Source: Heterostelium multicystogenum
Taxonomy: Eukaryota; Evosea; Eumycetozoa; Acytosteliales; Acytosteliaceae
Direction of reading: 5' to 3'
DNA: 39,619 nt
NCBI GenBank assembly: GCA_003667245.1
Contig: RCNN01000531.1
Span: 1 to 39,619 of the forward strand
Part shown: positions 10,721-21,602 of the stretch, piece by piece
Layout: each line of letters starts with the position of its first letter
Position numbering within the stretch: the stretch's first letter is position 1
Translations under genes and position numbers: made by a program
The notes under the pieces: generated by a model
Databases searched by the model: none
Told to the model about the DNA's origin: nothing
Seen by the model: the letters and a program-made list of their open reading frames with translations, nothing else

Positions 10721-12785
10721 ATGAAGATTTGTCCAATCTTTAAAGTTTTAACAAATGAAAATTTAATTAAATATATTTTTAATCTATCTTACGATCTAAA
10801 AGAATGTGGTAGTTGGAGAAGATCATATGATCACTGGACATCTTTGAATGATTTAGTTAAAAACAATCACTATGGGATTATTTTAGAAAGAATAAAACTG
10901 AATCATCATATTCTGGTTACTAGTGATAGCCTTCTTCTTTTCATTCGATCTGTCAAGAATATAGATATATTTAGACAACTATATCCCAAAAAGAGTCATC
11001 TTTTTATTGATCCTTATTTGTTAATTTCAGCAATTGAAAATGGATCTCTGGAGATTTTCACAACGTTATTCAATCAAAACTACCCATGTACACTATTTCA
11101 AAAGAACTACTCAAACATTGCTAATCTAATGAAAAGATCATGGAACAATCAGAGCTATGATATTTATTATTATCTTATCAGCACCTACAATAATATATTC
11201 GATTCAATTGGCTATAAACAGAAAGCTGTGGATTTATTTTCGATCTCCACAATAAAGAAAAACAGGAATTGCATTAAGGATTTCTTTGAAAAAGCCCCTA
11301 GTTGGTTTAAATCCAATGTACTTCAACATATCTCTGAAATTCCCTTCGAAAATGTACTTTTATCTAAAGAATGGAAATATATTCATTTATTATCAGTGAA
11401 CAATTCGATAAAGTCAAACAATTTCAGTTCTATTGCATATCACCTATTAAATATGGAGAATATAGATATTTCAGATATTCATTGTCTTAAATATATATTA
11501 TCAAATTCATATTTATTTAATTTGGATCTTGATGAGATGGCAGCTAAATCTTTGGATAGATTAAAGATAGCTTCAAAATCTGTAGAGATTAATGCATCAA
11601 ATTTTTCAACCTATAAATCTAGAATTGAATCATTAGGCACTCAATTTCTCATTGTGGAGTCAATATTGTATTTAATGGAATCTAATTCTGGTCTATCAAT
11701 TCTTTTGGAAGAATCATTGAATAAACAAATGGCTACAATATTACAATCCAACAAAAATTTATCCTTTGGATGTGGGATATATTACTCAATGTTTCCCTTC
11801 AACCAAATCATTCAATACCGTTTGTCAATATGGAAATCTCAAACAACTATGCACAGCAATTCAAATTTTGAACATTAACTCAATATCAATTAAGGAGGCA
11901 ATTGAATCATCTACATTAAATAGTAACACCTCAATCATTCAATTTCTTATTGAACTTTTTGGATATAGAGTTAAAGATAGTATCATTCCCCAGTCAATAG
12001 TAATTAACTCAAGTTCAATTTATTTGATTGGATATCTCCTAGAAAAAGATCCATCAATGGATCTACCTCAATCTACTCTAGTTATAATGGATGCACCGTT
12101 TTTACATTATTTGGTTTCAATGAGTATTCTTTTGCCTCGAATATTAGAGCCACTGGATCTTCCTAGGATTGCACTGATTGCTTGTAGAAATGGATCATTT
12201 TCAATACTTCATGTTTTAATCGAAGGATTGCCAGAGATGTTCACCCCAAAACTTTTAAGTCGAATGTTCAAAGAATCATTATCAGGAAGACACATAAATA
12301 TTGCCAAGTTCTTAGTACAGTCCTCATTGTGGTCGAGTTTCTCAAATCTAACCATTCCAATCGATTTCATTGGAAAACTAGGGTATTTAGATCTATTTGT
12401 TTCGGTTTCTGATCAAATGTCCCAGAATACCATGGATTTAACATTGAAGAAAGGAATTAAATATGGCAACCTACCTCTAATTCGACATTTGCAAAAAGAT
12501 AAACCATTGACATCAGAATTAAAGAAAATAATAATAGAGAATGGACACATACATATAATTCAAGAATATCTGAATCAGTTTTCTGATGATTTAAAGTGGC
12601 TGGCATGTGCAATAGTCGAGAATCAAATAGACATCTATCAACTACTATTCAATCATTTAACAATCCAAGAAAAGTCATATGTACTTCAATATCTATTCCC
12701 AATGCTGATCAGTCGCAATTTATTGAATATAAATAAAAATCATCCAATTATATTATATGCCAAAAATAATGGCGCTATAATATGA
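10721..12785 (+). CDS. Dictyostelid ankyrin-repeat-like family protein
   Basis: One gene of about 687 codons in two overlapping frames. The first runs from 10721 (MKICPIFKVLTNENLIKYIF) to about 11762; the second continues GYITQCFPSTKSFNTVCQYG to the stop at 12785. Removing one T from TTT near 11760-11766 joins them. The N-terminal helix pair (KVLTNENLIKYIFNLSYDLK) followed by many about 30-residue helical units of the type 'A-ENGSLEIFTTLF', 'ACRNGSFSILHVLIEGLP' and 'GNLPLIRHLQKDKP' matches the large dictyostelid family of degenerate ankyrin-like proteins. The function of that family is unknown; ankyrin arrays normally bind proteins. No intron is needed. Its 3' end is 17 bp from that of the convergent dioxygenase gene. 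Confidence 0.8.
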
Positions 12786-12802
12786 TTTCATCGTCATAAA
12801 CT

Positions 12803-13792
12803 CTATATATTGTTTGGAGTAGACCATCTATCAAACCATGGACCTTCTATTTGATAATTTAATTTGTCTTTTTCATTAATTTCGCTATCTTTTTTCATCA
12901 ATATATCTACATCACTATCCCAAGTACTATAGTCGATAGGGATTGATCGTTGTTGGGACGATCTCAGTTGCATCTTTGTTTCATTTTGAGATTGATCCAA
13001 AGGATAGAAACCACTGGGATCTTTTGTCTTTTGAAATCGTAAGTCTATTGTCCACCTAATTCTCTCGGTTAAATTAGGAAGACTCTGATGACAAGTAGTA
13101 TTTTTAAATAAAACAATCGAACCTTTCTTTAGTCCGAATGTATTGACAATGGGTGAAGTATCATTTAGATGAAGATGCTCTTTCAATATCTCAAGATACC
13201 AAGAGTCTTTTAGATCTCCTCCTTTCAGTCGTTGTAAACGATGCGGAAAAATGTGGTTATTCGGAGAAGCGAGAAGCTGCAATGCACCATTTGATTCAGT
13301 TATATCTACAAGTGGAATCCAGCATGTAATTTGATTGAGTAGTTCTGATCCTTCAACCAAATATGCTGCATCTTGGTGCCAAGGTACTTCAAAACTCTGA
13401 TTATTAGGAGTTTTTACTCTTAGATTCCACTCTGGATGTCCACTGATATCGCTGGTCTCAAGAAGTTGCTCCACAACGTCCAAGAGATTCTCATTGCAGA
13501 ATATAGCTCCAAATGCTCTACATAGATGTCCAGCAAACATCGTATGCAACATGATGGAAGTTCCTTTAAATTGTGATTCCATTTCAATGATCTTTCTATC
13601 GATATCATCATCTACAGAGATATCGCTGCATGATATCTTATTGTTCTCTACCAAAAGTGCAGCTAGCTGTTTGAGTTTTGATCTAACCTCAAGAAATACA
13701 TCGTCTAAATAGTATTTATCGATGAACTCATTGATAATGAGGTAACCTTCATGATTAAATCTATCAATTTGTTCAGCAGTTAATTGGAACAT
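12803..13792 (-). CDS. Phytanoyl-CoA dioxygenase (PhyH) family oxygenase
   Basis: Intact 329-codon ORF, no intron and no frame break. The start MFQLTAEQIDRFNHEGYLII is the usual PhyH opening. The iron facial triad is visible: His139 and Asp141 in EVPWHQDAAYL, and His235 in NTTCHQSLPN. Arg246 in ERIRWTIDLRFQ is the likely 2-oxoglutarate anchor. Length is normal for the family. This predicts an Fe(II)/2-oxoglutarate-dependent hydroxylase. The substrate cannot be read from the sequence: many PhyH relatives do not act on phytanoyl-CoA, and I see no clear peroxisomal C-terminus (it ends WSTPNNI). It sits 193 bp after PanB-PanE on the same strand, with no evident functional link. Confidence 0.9.
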   Translation of the reverse strand: MFQLTAEQIDRFNHEGYLIINEFIDKYYLDDVFLEVRSKLKQLAALLVENNKISCSDISVDDDIDRKIIEMESQFKGTSIMLHTMFAGHLCRAFGAIFCNENLLDVVEQLLETSDISGHPEWNLRVKTPNNQSFEVPWHQDAAYLVEGSELLNQITCWIPLVDITESNGALQLLASPNNHIFPHRLQRLKGGDLKDSWYLEILKEHLHLNDTSPIVNTFGLKKGSIVLFKNTTCHQSLPNLTERIRWTIDLRFQKTKDPSGFYPLDQSQNETKMQLRSSQQRSIPIDYSTWDSDVDILMKKDSEINEKDKLNYQIEGPWFDRWSTPNNI

Positions 13793-13985
13793 CTTTATAA
13801 TTTAATAATCTGTGCAATTAAATAATAATAAAATAAAAAATCAAAACACAAGTCTGTTTTAACCATTTATCATTACAAACCATCGATTTTTATGTTCGAC
13901 AATTTGACACTAAAAGTTTTATTTATATTATTAATATAGAGTTTATGTTTGGAAGGTTATGTACATTATTTATGGATGTTAGTAG

Positions 13986-16483
13986 TTAGTGTAAAAGTTG
14001 GTTGAAATTTGAGGATTTTGGATGACAATTTAAAACCATTTCCATTATCATCTTGTTATATGCGACATTTACATCTAGTCTTTCACCCTCTTTAACTATA
14101 ACGCCGTTGATTGATTTGATTTCAGTTGGTTGGCCTCGAATGACATCAACTAACATGCTTGAGTAGTTGGTGCTTGTTTCTCTCTGCAATGTTGGCTACA
14201 TATTTGAATCCTTCCTCTGTATCTTCTCCGTATGGTAACTTTATGCCCTTAGCTTTGCAGACCTCCATTCCTTCTCCAATGATCTTCTTCATTAAATTCT
14301 TTGAGTATTCATCTTGGACCAAATAGCCATTAGGAACACCCAAAACTGCTGATAATGGATTAATTGCTGCATTTACTACCACCTTACTCCAAACTAATGA
14401 ATCAACATCGTAACTCAACTCACTAATAATTCCAGCTTCGTTCAAAATAGCTCCTAGTGCCTCCAATGCACGCTTTTCTTCTATTGTTTTTGGTTCACTA
14501 TCGAATGCACCTAGGTGCTGTTTGTTCAGAACACCAGCCAGTGATGGGGATGCTAGATAAGTCAAACCACTTCCAGTGTGTCGAACTGAACCAGCACCAG
14601 CCATTACAGCTCCGTTACTTGTAACACCTTGCCAAACTTTGTTCTTAAATCCTTTCTCATTGATTGTATTCTCAATTTCCTCACGATTACCAACACCATT
14701 CTGGAGAGTTAAGACTATGGCGTTTGGATTTCCACCAACCATTTTTGCTGCGGTCAAAGAAGCTTGTCTTGTAGAGTGCGATTTGACTAGAACCAGGCAT
14801 AAATCTGGATATGAACCATCCTTTATAACATCCAAAGCATCTAAAGTAGCTCTAACAGATGTAATTGTTTCTGGTTTACCTTCTAAATTAAACAAGGTTA
14901 AACCATTCTTATTTATACTATCGACATGCTCCCTATATAATTGAACTATATTAGAATCTCTAATTATATTAATGTTAATATAAATAATCATACTTCCAAG
15001 CAGAAACCATCCAAACATCTGCAAAATTCTTTGCTGCCAGCTTTGCACTAAAGAAACTTCCCATGGCACCAGCTCCAATTACCACAATCTTTGGTCGTTT
15101 GATTCCATTTGGTGTAAGGAAAAATCTCTCTGTTTCGATTTTTAACGTATGTTCTTTTTGTTGTCGTGGTTGAAGCTGATGTTTCTCGCTGATGGTCTTG
15201 GCAATGGTCATTGTTGATGCCAACTTGTTCTCGATCTCCTTTTCTTTTGCTTTTAACTCTTTTAATCTCTCTTTGATATTATCGCTGTTATTCAAATATT
15301 GACTGTTACTATATAGATTTTGATTGGTGTTTTCTACAGCACTACCACTATTACTATTTAATATACTAATAAATTTTTTGGACTCCTCTTCTTTCATTGT
15401 GAAAGAATGTTGTGGAGTTGGAAACTGTCGTTGTTCAATTTCTTTTTTGAAATTCTTTAATCCATCTTGGATTGCCGGTGAAAGACTTGCATATTGCTTG
15501 CAAAATTTGGGCATAAAATCAGAGTAAAGTCCTAACATGTCATGATAAACCAAGACCTGTCCACTGGTACCAGATCCAGCTCCAATTCCAATAGTAGGTA
15601 TTGACAGTTGTTTGGTGATCATCTCACCAACCAGTTGAGGAACCATTTCAATAACAATCGCGAAACAACCGGCCTCTTGCAATGCAAGAGCATCTTCGAG
15701 TATGGAGATGGCTTCATCTGAGGTCTTTCCCTGTAGTTTGAATCCTCCAAATGAGCTAACTGTCTGTGGTGTAAGTCCGATGTGTCCAACCACTGGAATA
15801 CCAGCACGAACAATCTCACCAATTGTATCTTTCATTTTGGCACCACCTTCGAGCTTGACTGCATCAACACCACCCTCCTTCATCAGTCGTATAGCATTGT
15901 GAAGAGCATCACGTGGAGAGGTTTCAAAACTACCAAATGGCATATCACCAACAACAAATGATCGCTGGGTGCCACGCATCACAGCCTTGCAGTGGTGGAT
16001 CATAGCGTCCATTGTAACAGTAGTAGTTCCCTTATCACCCAGAATAACCATTCCTAAAGAATCGCCAACCAAAGTGATATCGATTCCTGCTTTATCCACT
16101 TCTTTCGCACTGCAATAGTCGTAAGCAGTAACCATTGAAATCGGTATGCATTGTTTATACTTTTTCTTAATATCTAAAATGGTTGTTTTCTTTACTACAG
16201 CAGCATCTTCATTGGTGTGAGTTGAGTAATTTCTAATATTATTGTTGCTGATGGCAGAACTATTTTTATATCTATATCTATACTGTTGGTTCCTATTATA
16301 ACTGTCGCTTGAGTAGTATGACTTTATATTATTGACTTTATATTTATTGCTTATTAGATGGCTATGAATTGAACTGATTTTATAATTATTTAAATTTGGT
16401 GTGAAACTAGCATTAATATTATTAACTAAATATCTTTTACTTAAGATATTTGTATCGAAATTACTATTCTTTAGAAAATTCAT
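13986..16483 (-). CDS. panB: Fused ketopantoate hydroxymethyltransferase-ketopantoate reductase (PanB-PanE)
   Basis: Residues 1 to about 95 are Asn/Ser/Tyr-rich with basic residues, acid-free at first, ending RNYSTHTNED: a likely mitochondrial leader. PanB follows (about 99-365): VTAYDYCSAKEVDKAGID, LVGDSLGMV (metal Asp), DAVKLEGGAKMKD, GIPVVGHIGLTPQ, FAIVIEMVP and GIGAGSGTSGQVLVYHDMLG. A charged linker of about 90 residues leads to PanE, with the NADPH Rossmann motif VVIGAGAMGS at 467-476, LTLQNGVGN, and the catalytic region LVWSKVVVNAAINPL. Intron 14933-14993 (61 nt) joins AWK to EHVDSINKNG cleanly. One frame step near 14180 is needed before TNYSSMLVDVIRGQPTEIKS. The two enzymes catalyse consecutive steps from ketoisovalerate to pantoate for CoA synthesis. 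The reading frame runs across both domains, so a single polypeptide is predicted. Confidence 0.92.
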
Positions 16484-18053
16484 ATTAAACTATTAATAAT
16501 AATAATAATAATTAATATAATATATAGAATGATATATATTAAAATTAATATAATTATAGTATAAATATATTGAAATCTATTTATTTAAATTGTCAAGTAA
16601 ATATTATGTAACAGTTATTTAATGAATAAATAATAAATATAAACAACAAATAGGATTTGAACAAGATCTAACCAATGTAATAGGGTTGGTGTTGTTGGGT
16701 GGTGGAAGTCGTGTACACCAATATTCTGTCTAAAAATATTGGTTATTTGTTGTTGTTGGTGGTTTTGAAAAACTGGTAAAGTTTATGTTTGTTGCTAATA
16801 AAAATCAAAAACTAGTTTATTGTGATGCCCGATCAATTATAACTTAGGGTACACTTTAGATTTTAAAAATCTGACTTGTAGTTGTTGAGTGATAATTGAT
16901 ATGATTTGAAGCACAATTATAGTAATAATACAATGATAAATATTTGCAATTATTTGTTGTTGAGATCAAACTTGAAATGAATAAGTGAGTGTAATTATAA
17001 TTTTGTGTGACAATAAAGTGCAGTAAACTTTTAAAAAAACTAACTAACCTCTCGAAAAGAATTAATAAAACGGAGATTGTTCGAATGGGATTCCGATTCA
17101 TGACTTTTTGATTCAATTTATAGTGTGCAATATTAAAAATTTTGCGAAATTTACATTTCCATAAAAGGTTTTTGATAACATCAGGTGTTGGGATTTTTGT
17201 TAATTTTGTTTGTTGTTTTTAATAACACCATTATTTCTTGAATGTTTTCTAAAAACTGAGCTGAGTACCAAGCAAATTCCCAAAATATTATGATTGTAAT
17301 AAAAAACAAGTAACAAGTTCAACACATTATATCTGCTGATTTATTGAGGTTGGTATCAAATCATAAAATACCCTTTTAAAGAAATATAAAACAACATTAA
17401 TCATTATTCTTGAGAATGAATTTAAGAATTTTGATTAATTAATAATATATTAATAATATATTAATAATATTTAATATAATATATTATATTAATAATATTT
17501 AATATAATATATTATATTATTATATTTAAATCAATGATTGAGTTTAAACATTGTAAATACAAAGATAACTACTAGAATTCTTTATGATAAAGTAAATATA
17601 AATGGCGGTGCTTAAATGCAATTGAATTACAAACTACTGTGAAAATCGAAACGTTAAACGCATGATGATGTAGTTTTTACTTAAACAACACATATTTGGT
17701 ATTAAGGTTATACAATGACAAACAACTATGCATATTTCTTTATCGTCATACATGTGTGGTAAACAAACTTTTTAATCCTGGGCTATTTAACATATTTTTT
17801 TTATTTTTAAGTTCTATAATTTTTGTTGTCATAACTATATATAACAAATGATCAATAATCAAGATTCGTTGTGTTTTCAACAAATAATAATTATATTGCA
17901 AAAATAATTTTAATATAATTTTTCGAGCCAAATTTTTATTAATCAAAATTAATTTAGTTATTTTTGGCATCATCACCTACTTAAAGAAATTAGCAAAAGC
18001 CAATCATTTAGAGTCATCTAAACATTTAAATATTAGTAATAATAATTATCACA
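16484..18053. other. Divergent intergenic region, AT-rich
   Basis: About 1.6 kb between the PanB-PanE and alternative oxidase starts. It contains TAA/TAAT runs immediately upstream of PanB-PanE, TTG-rich patches near 16690-16780, and the tandem AT repeat listed separately. Minus-strand ORFs at 16856-17116 and 17746-17976 are low complexity and look like chance. Confidence 0.55.
17436..17527. repeat. Tandem AT-only repeat, 28-bp unit
   Basis: A 28-bp unit starting TTAATAATATTTAATATAAT occurs at 17461-17488 and again at 17489-17516. A shorter period (TTAATAATATA, about 13 bp) precedes it from about 17436. The whole block has only A and T and is rich in self-complementary TATAATATATTATA. Confidence 0.85.
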
Positions 18054-19133
18054 ATGAATAGAAAAGTTTTTGTTGGAGCAATTCAAAATACGAATGGTTC
18101 CAGTTTAAATCAATCATCAAGATCCTCATCATTTCTCTACTCCAGTGTCATTGCAAAACCATTACATGTGCGTAACTTCACTTTCTTAGGCCAACCTCAA
18201 TTCAAAAAACAGTCACCAGAGTATCAATCGTAATAGCACATTGTATGCACATACCAATCGTGAGCGACTTGTTCAAATTGAAAAAGAATTTGTTCCAATT
18301 GAGCGCCATCAACCAAAGACCTTATCTGATAATATTGCTCGATTTGCTGTATGGACTTTGAGAAAGTTATCAAATCTGTATGTTTAAATTTTTGTTCTCT
18401 GCTTTTCGATCAACTATTAATATATTATATATATATAGTGTATTTAAAGAGAAATATATCCACTATGCATGTGTATTGGAAACAGTTGCTGCTGTGCCAG
18501 GAATGGTAGCCGGTATGCTACAACACCTAAAAGACTTTGCGTCGTATGGAACACAACAACTGGATCAAGATTCTGTTGGACGAGGCAGAAAATGAGCGAA
18601 TGCACTTGATGACATTCATGGAGATTTCAATGCCAACCAAATTGGAGCGTAATCTCATCACCTTGCACAGGGAGCCTATTGGAATGCATTCCTCTTATTC
18701 TATCTTATCAGTCCAAAGACAGCCCATAGATTTACTGGTTATCTCGAAGAGGAAGCTGTCATTACATGTATGTGTTATTAGTTGATCATCATAGAGATTT
18801 ATTATTAACAATGTCCATTTCTTCTTTAGACACAAATATGTTAAAAGATTTGGATGCCGGTAAAGTTGATAATGGTAGATGCACCCCAAATTGCAAAGGA
18901 GTACTGGGGATTACCACATGATGCCAAGCTTCGTGATGTAATCTTTGGTAATTCGTCAAGATGAGGTTGATCATGGTCATGTCAATCACCAACTCTCCAA
19001 TATGATTGCAACTGGAAATGAAAGTCCTGTAAAGTTTGAATCACACGATGATTCAATCAACATTGACATCGAAAAAGAAAAGAAAAAACAAGAACACAGC
19101 AGCAACACCAACACAATTAAATATAATAAATAA
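18054..19133 (+). CDS. aoxA: Mitochondrial alternative oxidase
   Basis: Three exons: 18054-18377, 18439-18767 and 18830-19133, with GT..AG introns of 61 and 62 nt. The N-terminus ([20 protein letters not shown]) is basic and Ser-rich, fitting a mitochondrial leader. The core has all diiron ligands: Glu in [14 protein letters not shown], Glu and His in [15 protein letters not shown], Glu in LEEEAVIT, and Glu and His in [12 protein letters not shown]. This is the ubiquinol oxidase that bypasses complexes III and IV at the inner membrane. Frame steps are needed near 18231, in TTT at about 18535-18540, near 18663 (TTGC for TTGGC), near 18873 and in TTT near 18943. Each restores a conserved motif, so I read them as consensus errors. 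The protein continues about 25 residues past [10 protein letters not shown] with a Lys-rich tail. Confidence 0.92.
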
Positions 19134-19170
19134 TATGAGTAATCTACTTTTGTACTATTCGTTGTTGTTG

Positions 19171-20024
19171 TTATTCTTCGTCATCTTGATCTTCATCTTC
19201 ACTTTTCATCATAAAAATTCATCACCTTCAATGAGAGTTCCAATTTCCTATAGAAAAATGAATAAAGATTGATTAGTATTTGAGGTATTGTAAAGAGTTG
19301 AGATCAATATTACTTGTTGATAAACTTGTAGAGGGTTTTTCCAACAATCACCGGACCAGCATCGAACAGTATTGGCTGTTTGGGGAAACTAGTAAACCAA
19401 CGAATGGGCAATCAGTTTCTTTCTTTTTCAATTTAAGTTCGGGCTCAACAGTTACATCCAAAGTTTCTTTCAAGTCCTCAAGTGTAACTGGTGTTTTACA
19501 GATAATGGTGTATTTCTCATCTTTAGCAATATTATTCTTTGAAAAAAGTCTGTTGTTGATATGGTTAGTTAGATGAACAACAAAAAAGTAAAGATCCTTG
19601 TCATCTTACAAAAATAAGTTTAAACTCTGTATCTGTCTCCTCGACAAAGAAATCGATAACATGTGATAATAAACCATTGTCTTCTGGTGTGAATAGACTT
19701 GGTGCTACTTTTTGGAACTTTAAAGGGACTATGGTTAATTAAATTGCTCGTTATTTGAACAACAATAATATTATCTAATGATATACATACGACATTCTTC
19801 CAGAAATTATCTAATTTAACAAGCTCTGCAGCTCTCTTTGTATAGAATTCTTTTGATTTTTTATATTCTTCCTTGTCAACCTTGAGTACCTCTAGATCAC
19901 GTTTGTCACTCAAATCTGAGATCAAGTGGTACTGAGCAATTAACTCTTCGTTTGCACTCAGCTTTTGATACAGCTCATTTGCCGATTCCTCTGACACCAA
20001 TGTCTTTGTTCTTTTGGTTGCCAT
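19171..20024 (-). CDS. SET/NAP-family histone chaperone
   Basis: Four exons: 20024-19791, 19728-19620, 19549-19314 and 19247-19171. It starts MATKRTKTLVSEESANELYQ. The long N-terminal helix ends in DKEEYKKSKEFYTKRAAELV followed by KLDNFW, matching the SET/TAF-I pattern of a dimerisation helix then 'KR-LI-KIPNFW'. The earmuff domain follows with HVIDFFVEETDTEFKLIF. The last exon encodes an acidic end, KSEDEDQDDEE, typical for this family. Frame steps are needed at the start of exon 2 (TTT and AAAAA near 19715-19725) and near a T5 in the last exon. Expected role is nuclear histone binding and chromatin assembly. The middle of the protein is diverged, so the family call is probable, not certain. 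The 3' end lies 37 bp from that of alternative oxidase. Confidence 0.72.
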
Positions 20025-20258
20025 CCTGCTTCTAATTAATCGTTTTTATAACAACAAATAACAAAACTAATAAATTAATAGTATGAAATCTGTAATCTTC
20101 AAAGTCGTTTTATCCTTAATTTCAATTAATTTGTTTTTTTTTTAATTTCATTTTGACGTTTTTTTGTTTGTTCATTGTTGCTTAAAAACGATATAACTTA
20201 AGATCCAATTAAGTCTAATATTATTAACAAGTCATATAATAAAAATAATAATAGTAGT

Positions 20259-21478
20259 ATGGATCAACCATTGACTGAAGAGGAAGAGGATGAAATTTGG
20301 CAAAGAAGTGTAGAAAAATGGAAGAAACACAAAGAGGATAAGAGGATCGAACGTGAACGATTAATAGCTCAAGGAATTACTCCCCCCGAAGATACTGAAG
20401 AAGATGAGTGGAAAAATCTACCGATCTTCATGCAAGAACTCCCTGAAGGATCAAATCCCATGGTAGAGGCATTACAGGCAATTGCCGATGAGTGTTCTCC
20501 TGAGGAATTATCTGACAGTTTCAAAGAACAAGGTAATGAGAGATACCAACTCGCCAACGCTCCCACTACCAAGGACCCGGAGGAGAGAAAGCGTTACCGA
20601 AATGAAGCCATCTATTTTTACAATCGTGCACTCGATTCCAAATGTAAGGATATGAAGCGTAACTCTATTTGTCTCTCGAATCGTGCAGCGGTCAACATGG
20701 ACTTTAAGAATTATGGACGTGTCATTCAGGATTGCACCATCGCTATCGAATTTTATGATGCAAACGTAAAAAGCATATTATCGTGCTTTAAAGGCAATGA
20801 TTGCTCTATCAAAGTACGAAGATGCAGTAAAGCTTGGAAACCGTGCTTTGGGAGTTGAGTCAATCAAAGACAACAAAGAGATCATCGCACTTCGAGACGA
20901 AGCCTCTGCACAACTAGAAAAGATAGCAAGAAGGAAGAAGGAAAAAGAGGATGAAGAAAATAAAAAACAAATAGAGTTGACCATTCTCGCCAAGAAGCTA
21001 GCAACAAAGAAGATGACCCTTGGAAAACCTATATACGACCTTTCACAATACAATGCAAAGATATGGTTCGACAATGACAATGGTGTAGATAATGTTGGTG
21101 AAGGTCATTTTCCAACAGTTTTTCTCTACCCAGAGTTCAGCCAAAAAGATTTCGTCGTAGACTTCCAAGAAGGCTGCACTTTCGGTGATCATCTCGAGGT
21201 TATGTTTGAACAACAAGCACCATGGGACAAAGACCACAATTACAGACCAGACACTGTCGAGGTGTACTTCCAAAACCAACTGGACCGAGACTATATTACC
21301 TGATTCTGGCTCCAACAAAATAGACAGAACAAAGAAAAGATGGATTCGTGTCAAACACACCACAACCATCGATACTGTACTTTCACATCCTGAATATATC
21401 ATTCCAGGCATACCCATATTCTACATATTATCGAAAGGATCTAAATTCGCTAAAAAGTTTTTAACTGGCGAGAACTAA
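20259..21478 (+). CDS. ttc4: TTC4/Cns1-type TPR co-chaperone
   Basis: It starts MDQPLTEEEEDEIWQRSVEK. LPIFMQELPE precedes three TPR units (about residues 85-205), including FKEQGNERYQLA, NRAAVNMDFKNYGRVIQDC and KAMIALSKYEDAVKLGNRAL. A charged helix (KIARRKKEKEDEENKKQIE) leads to the C-terminal 'wheel' domain with HFPTVFLYPEFSQKDFV and LSHPEYIIPGIPIFYILSKG. This order is that of human TTC4 and yeast Cns1, Hsp90/Hsp70 co-chaperones. No intron. Two frame steps occur: A5 at about 20767-20771 (four A's give NVKAYYRALKAM) and CC near 21299-21300. Both sit in conserved segments. Cytosolic role is expected. Confidence 0.9.
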
Positions 21479-21602
21479 AATAAATACAGATTTCATTTCC
21501 TGTTCACTATCTCTTTCTGATATAGACATTTGGTATCACATGAATCATTACTTTGAAATTAATTTCTATTGGTATTAGTTATTTATATAGCTATTATTTT
21601 AT

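Noticed and set aside
14576..14944. Plus-strand 122-codon ORF
   Set aside because: It is a shadow of the PanE domain, which is well supported on the minus strand.
16856..17116. Minus-strand 86-codon ORF in the PanB-PanE/alternative oxidase gap
   Set aside because: Composition is that of random AT-rich DNA (Asn, Tyr, Leu, Ser, Ile) and no motif is present.
17276..17290. TCCCAAAA as a possible upstream element (DUSE-like) of a small RNA gene
   Set aside because: It matches the short consensus, but no structured RNA or terminator is visible about 60 bp downstream, and chance matches are expected.
19135..19272. Small plus-strand hydrophobic ORF MSNLLLYYSLLLLFFVILIF
   Set aside because: It overlaps the acidic last exon of the SET-like gene on the minus strand; the antisense of Glu/Asp codons gives the Leu/Phe/Ile string.
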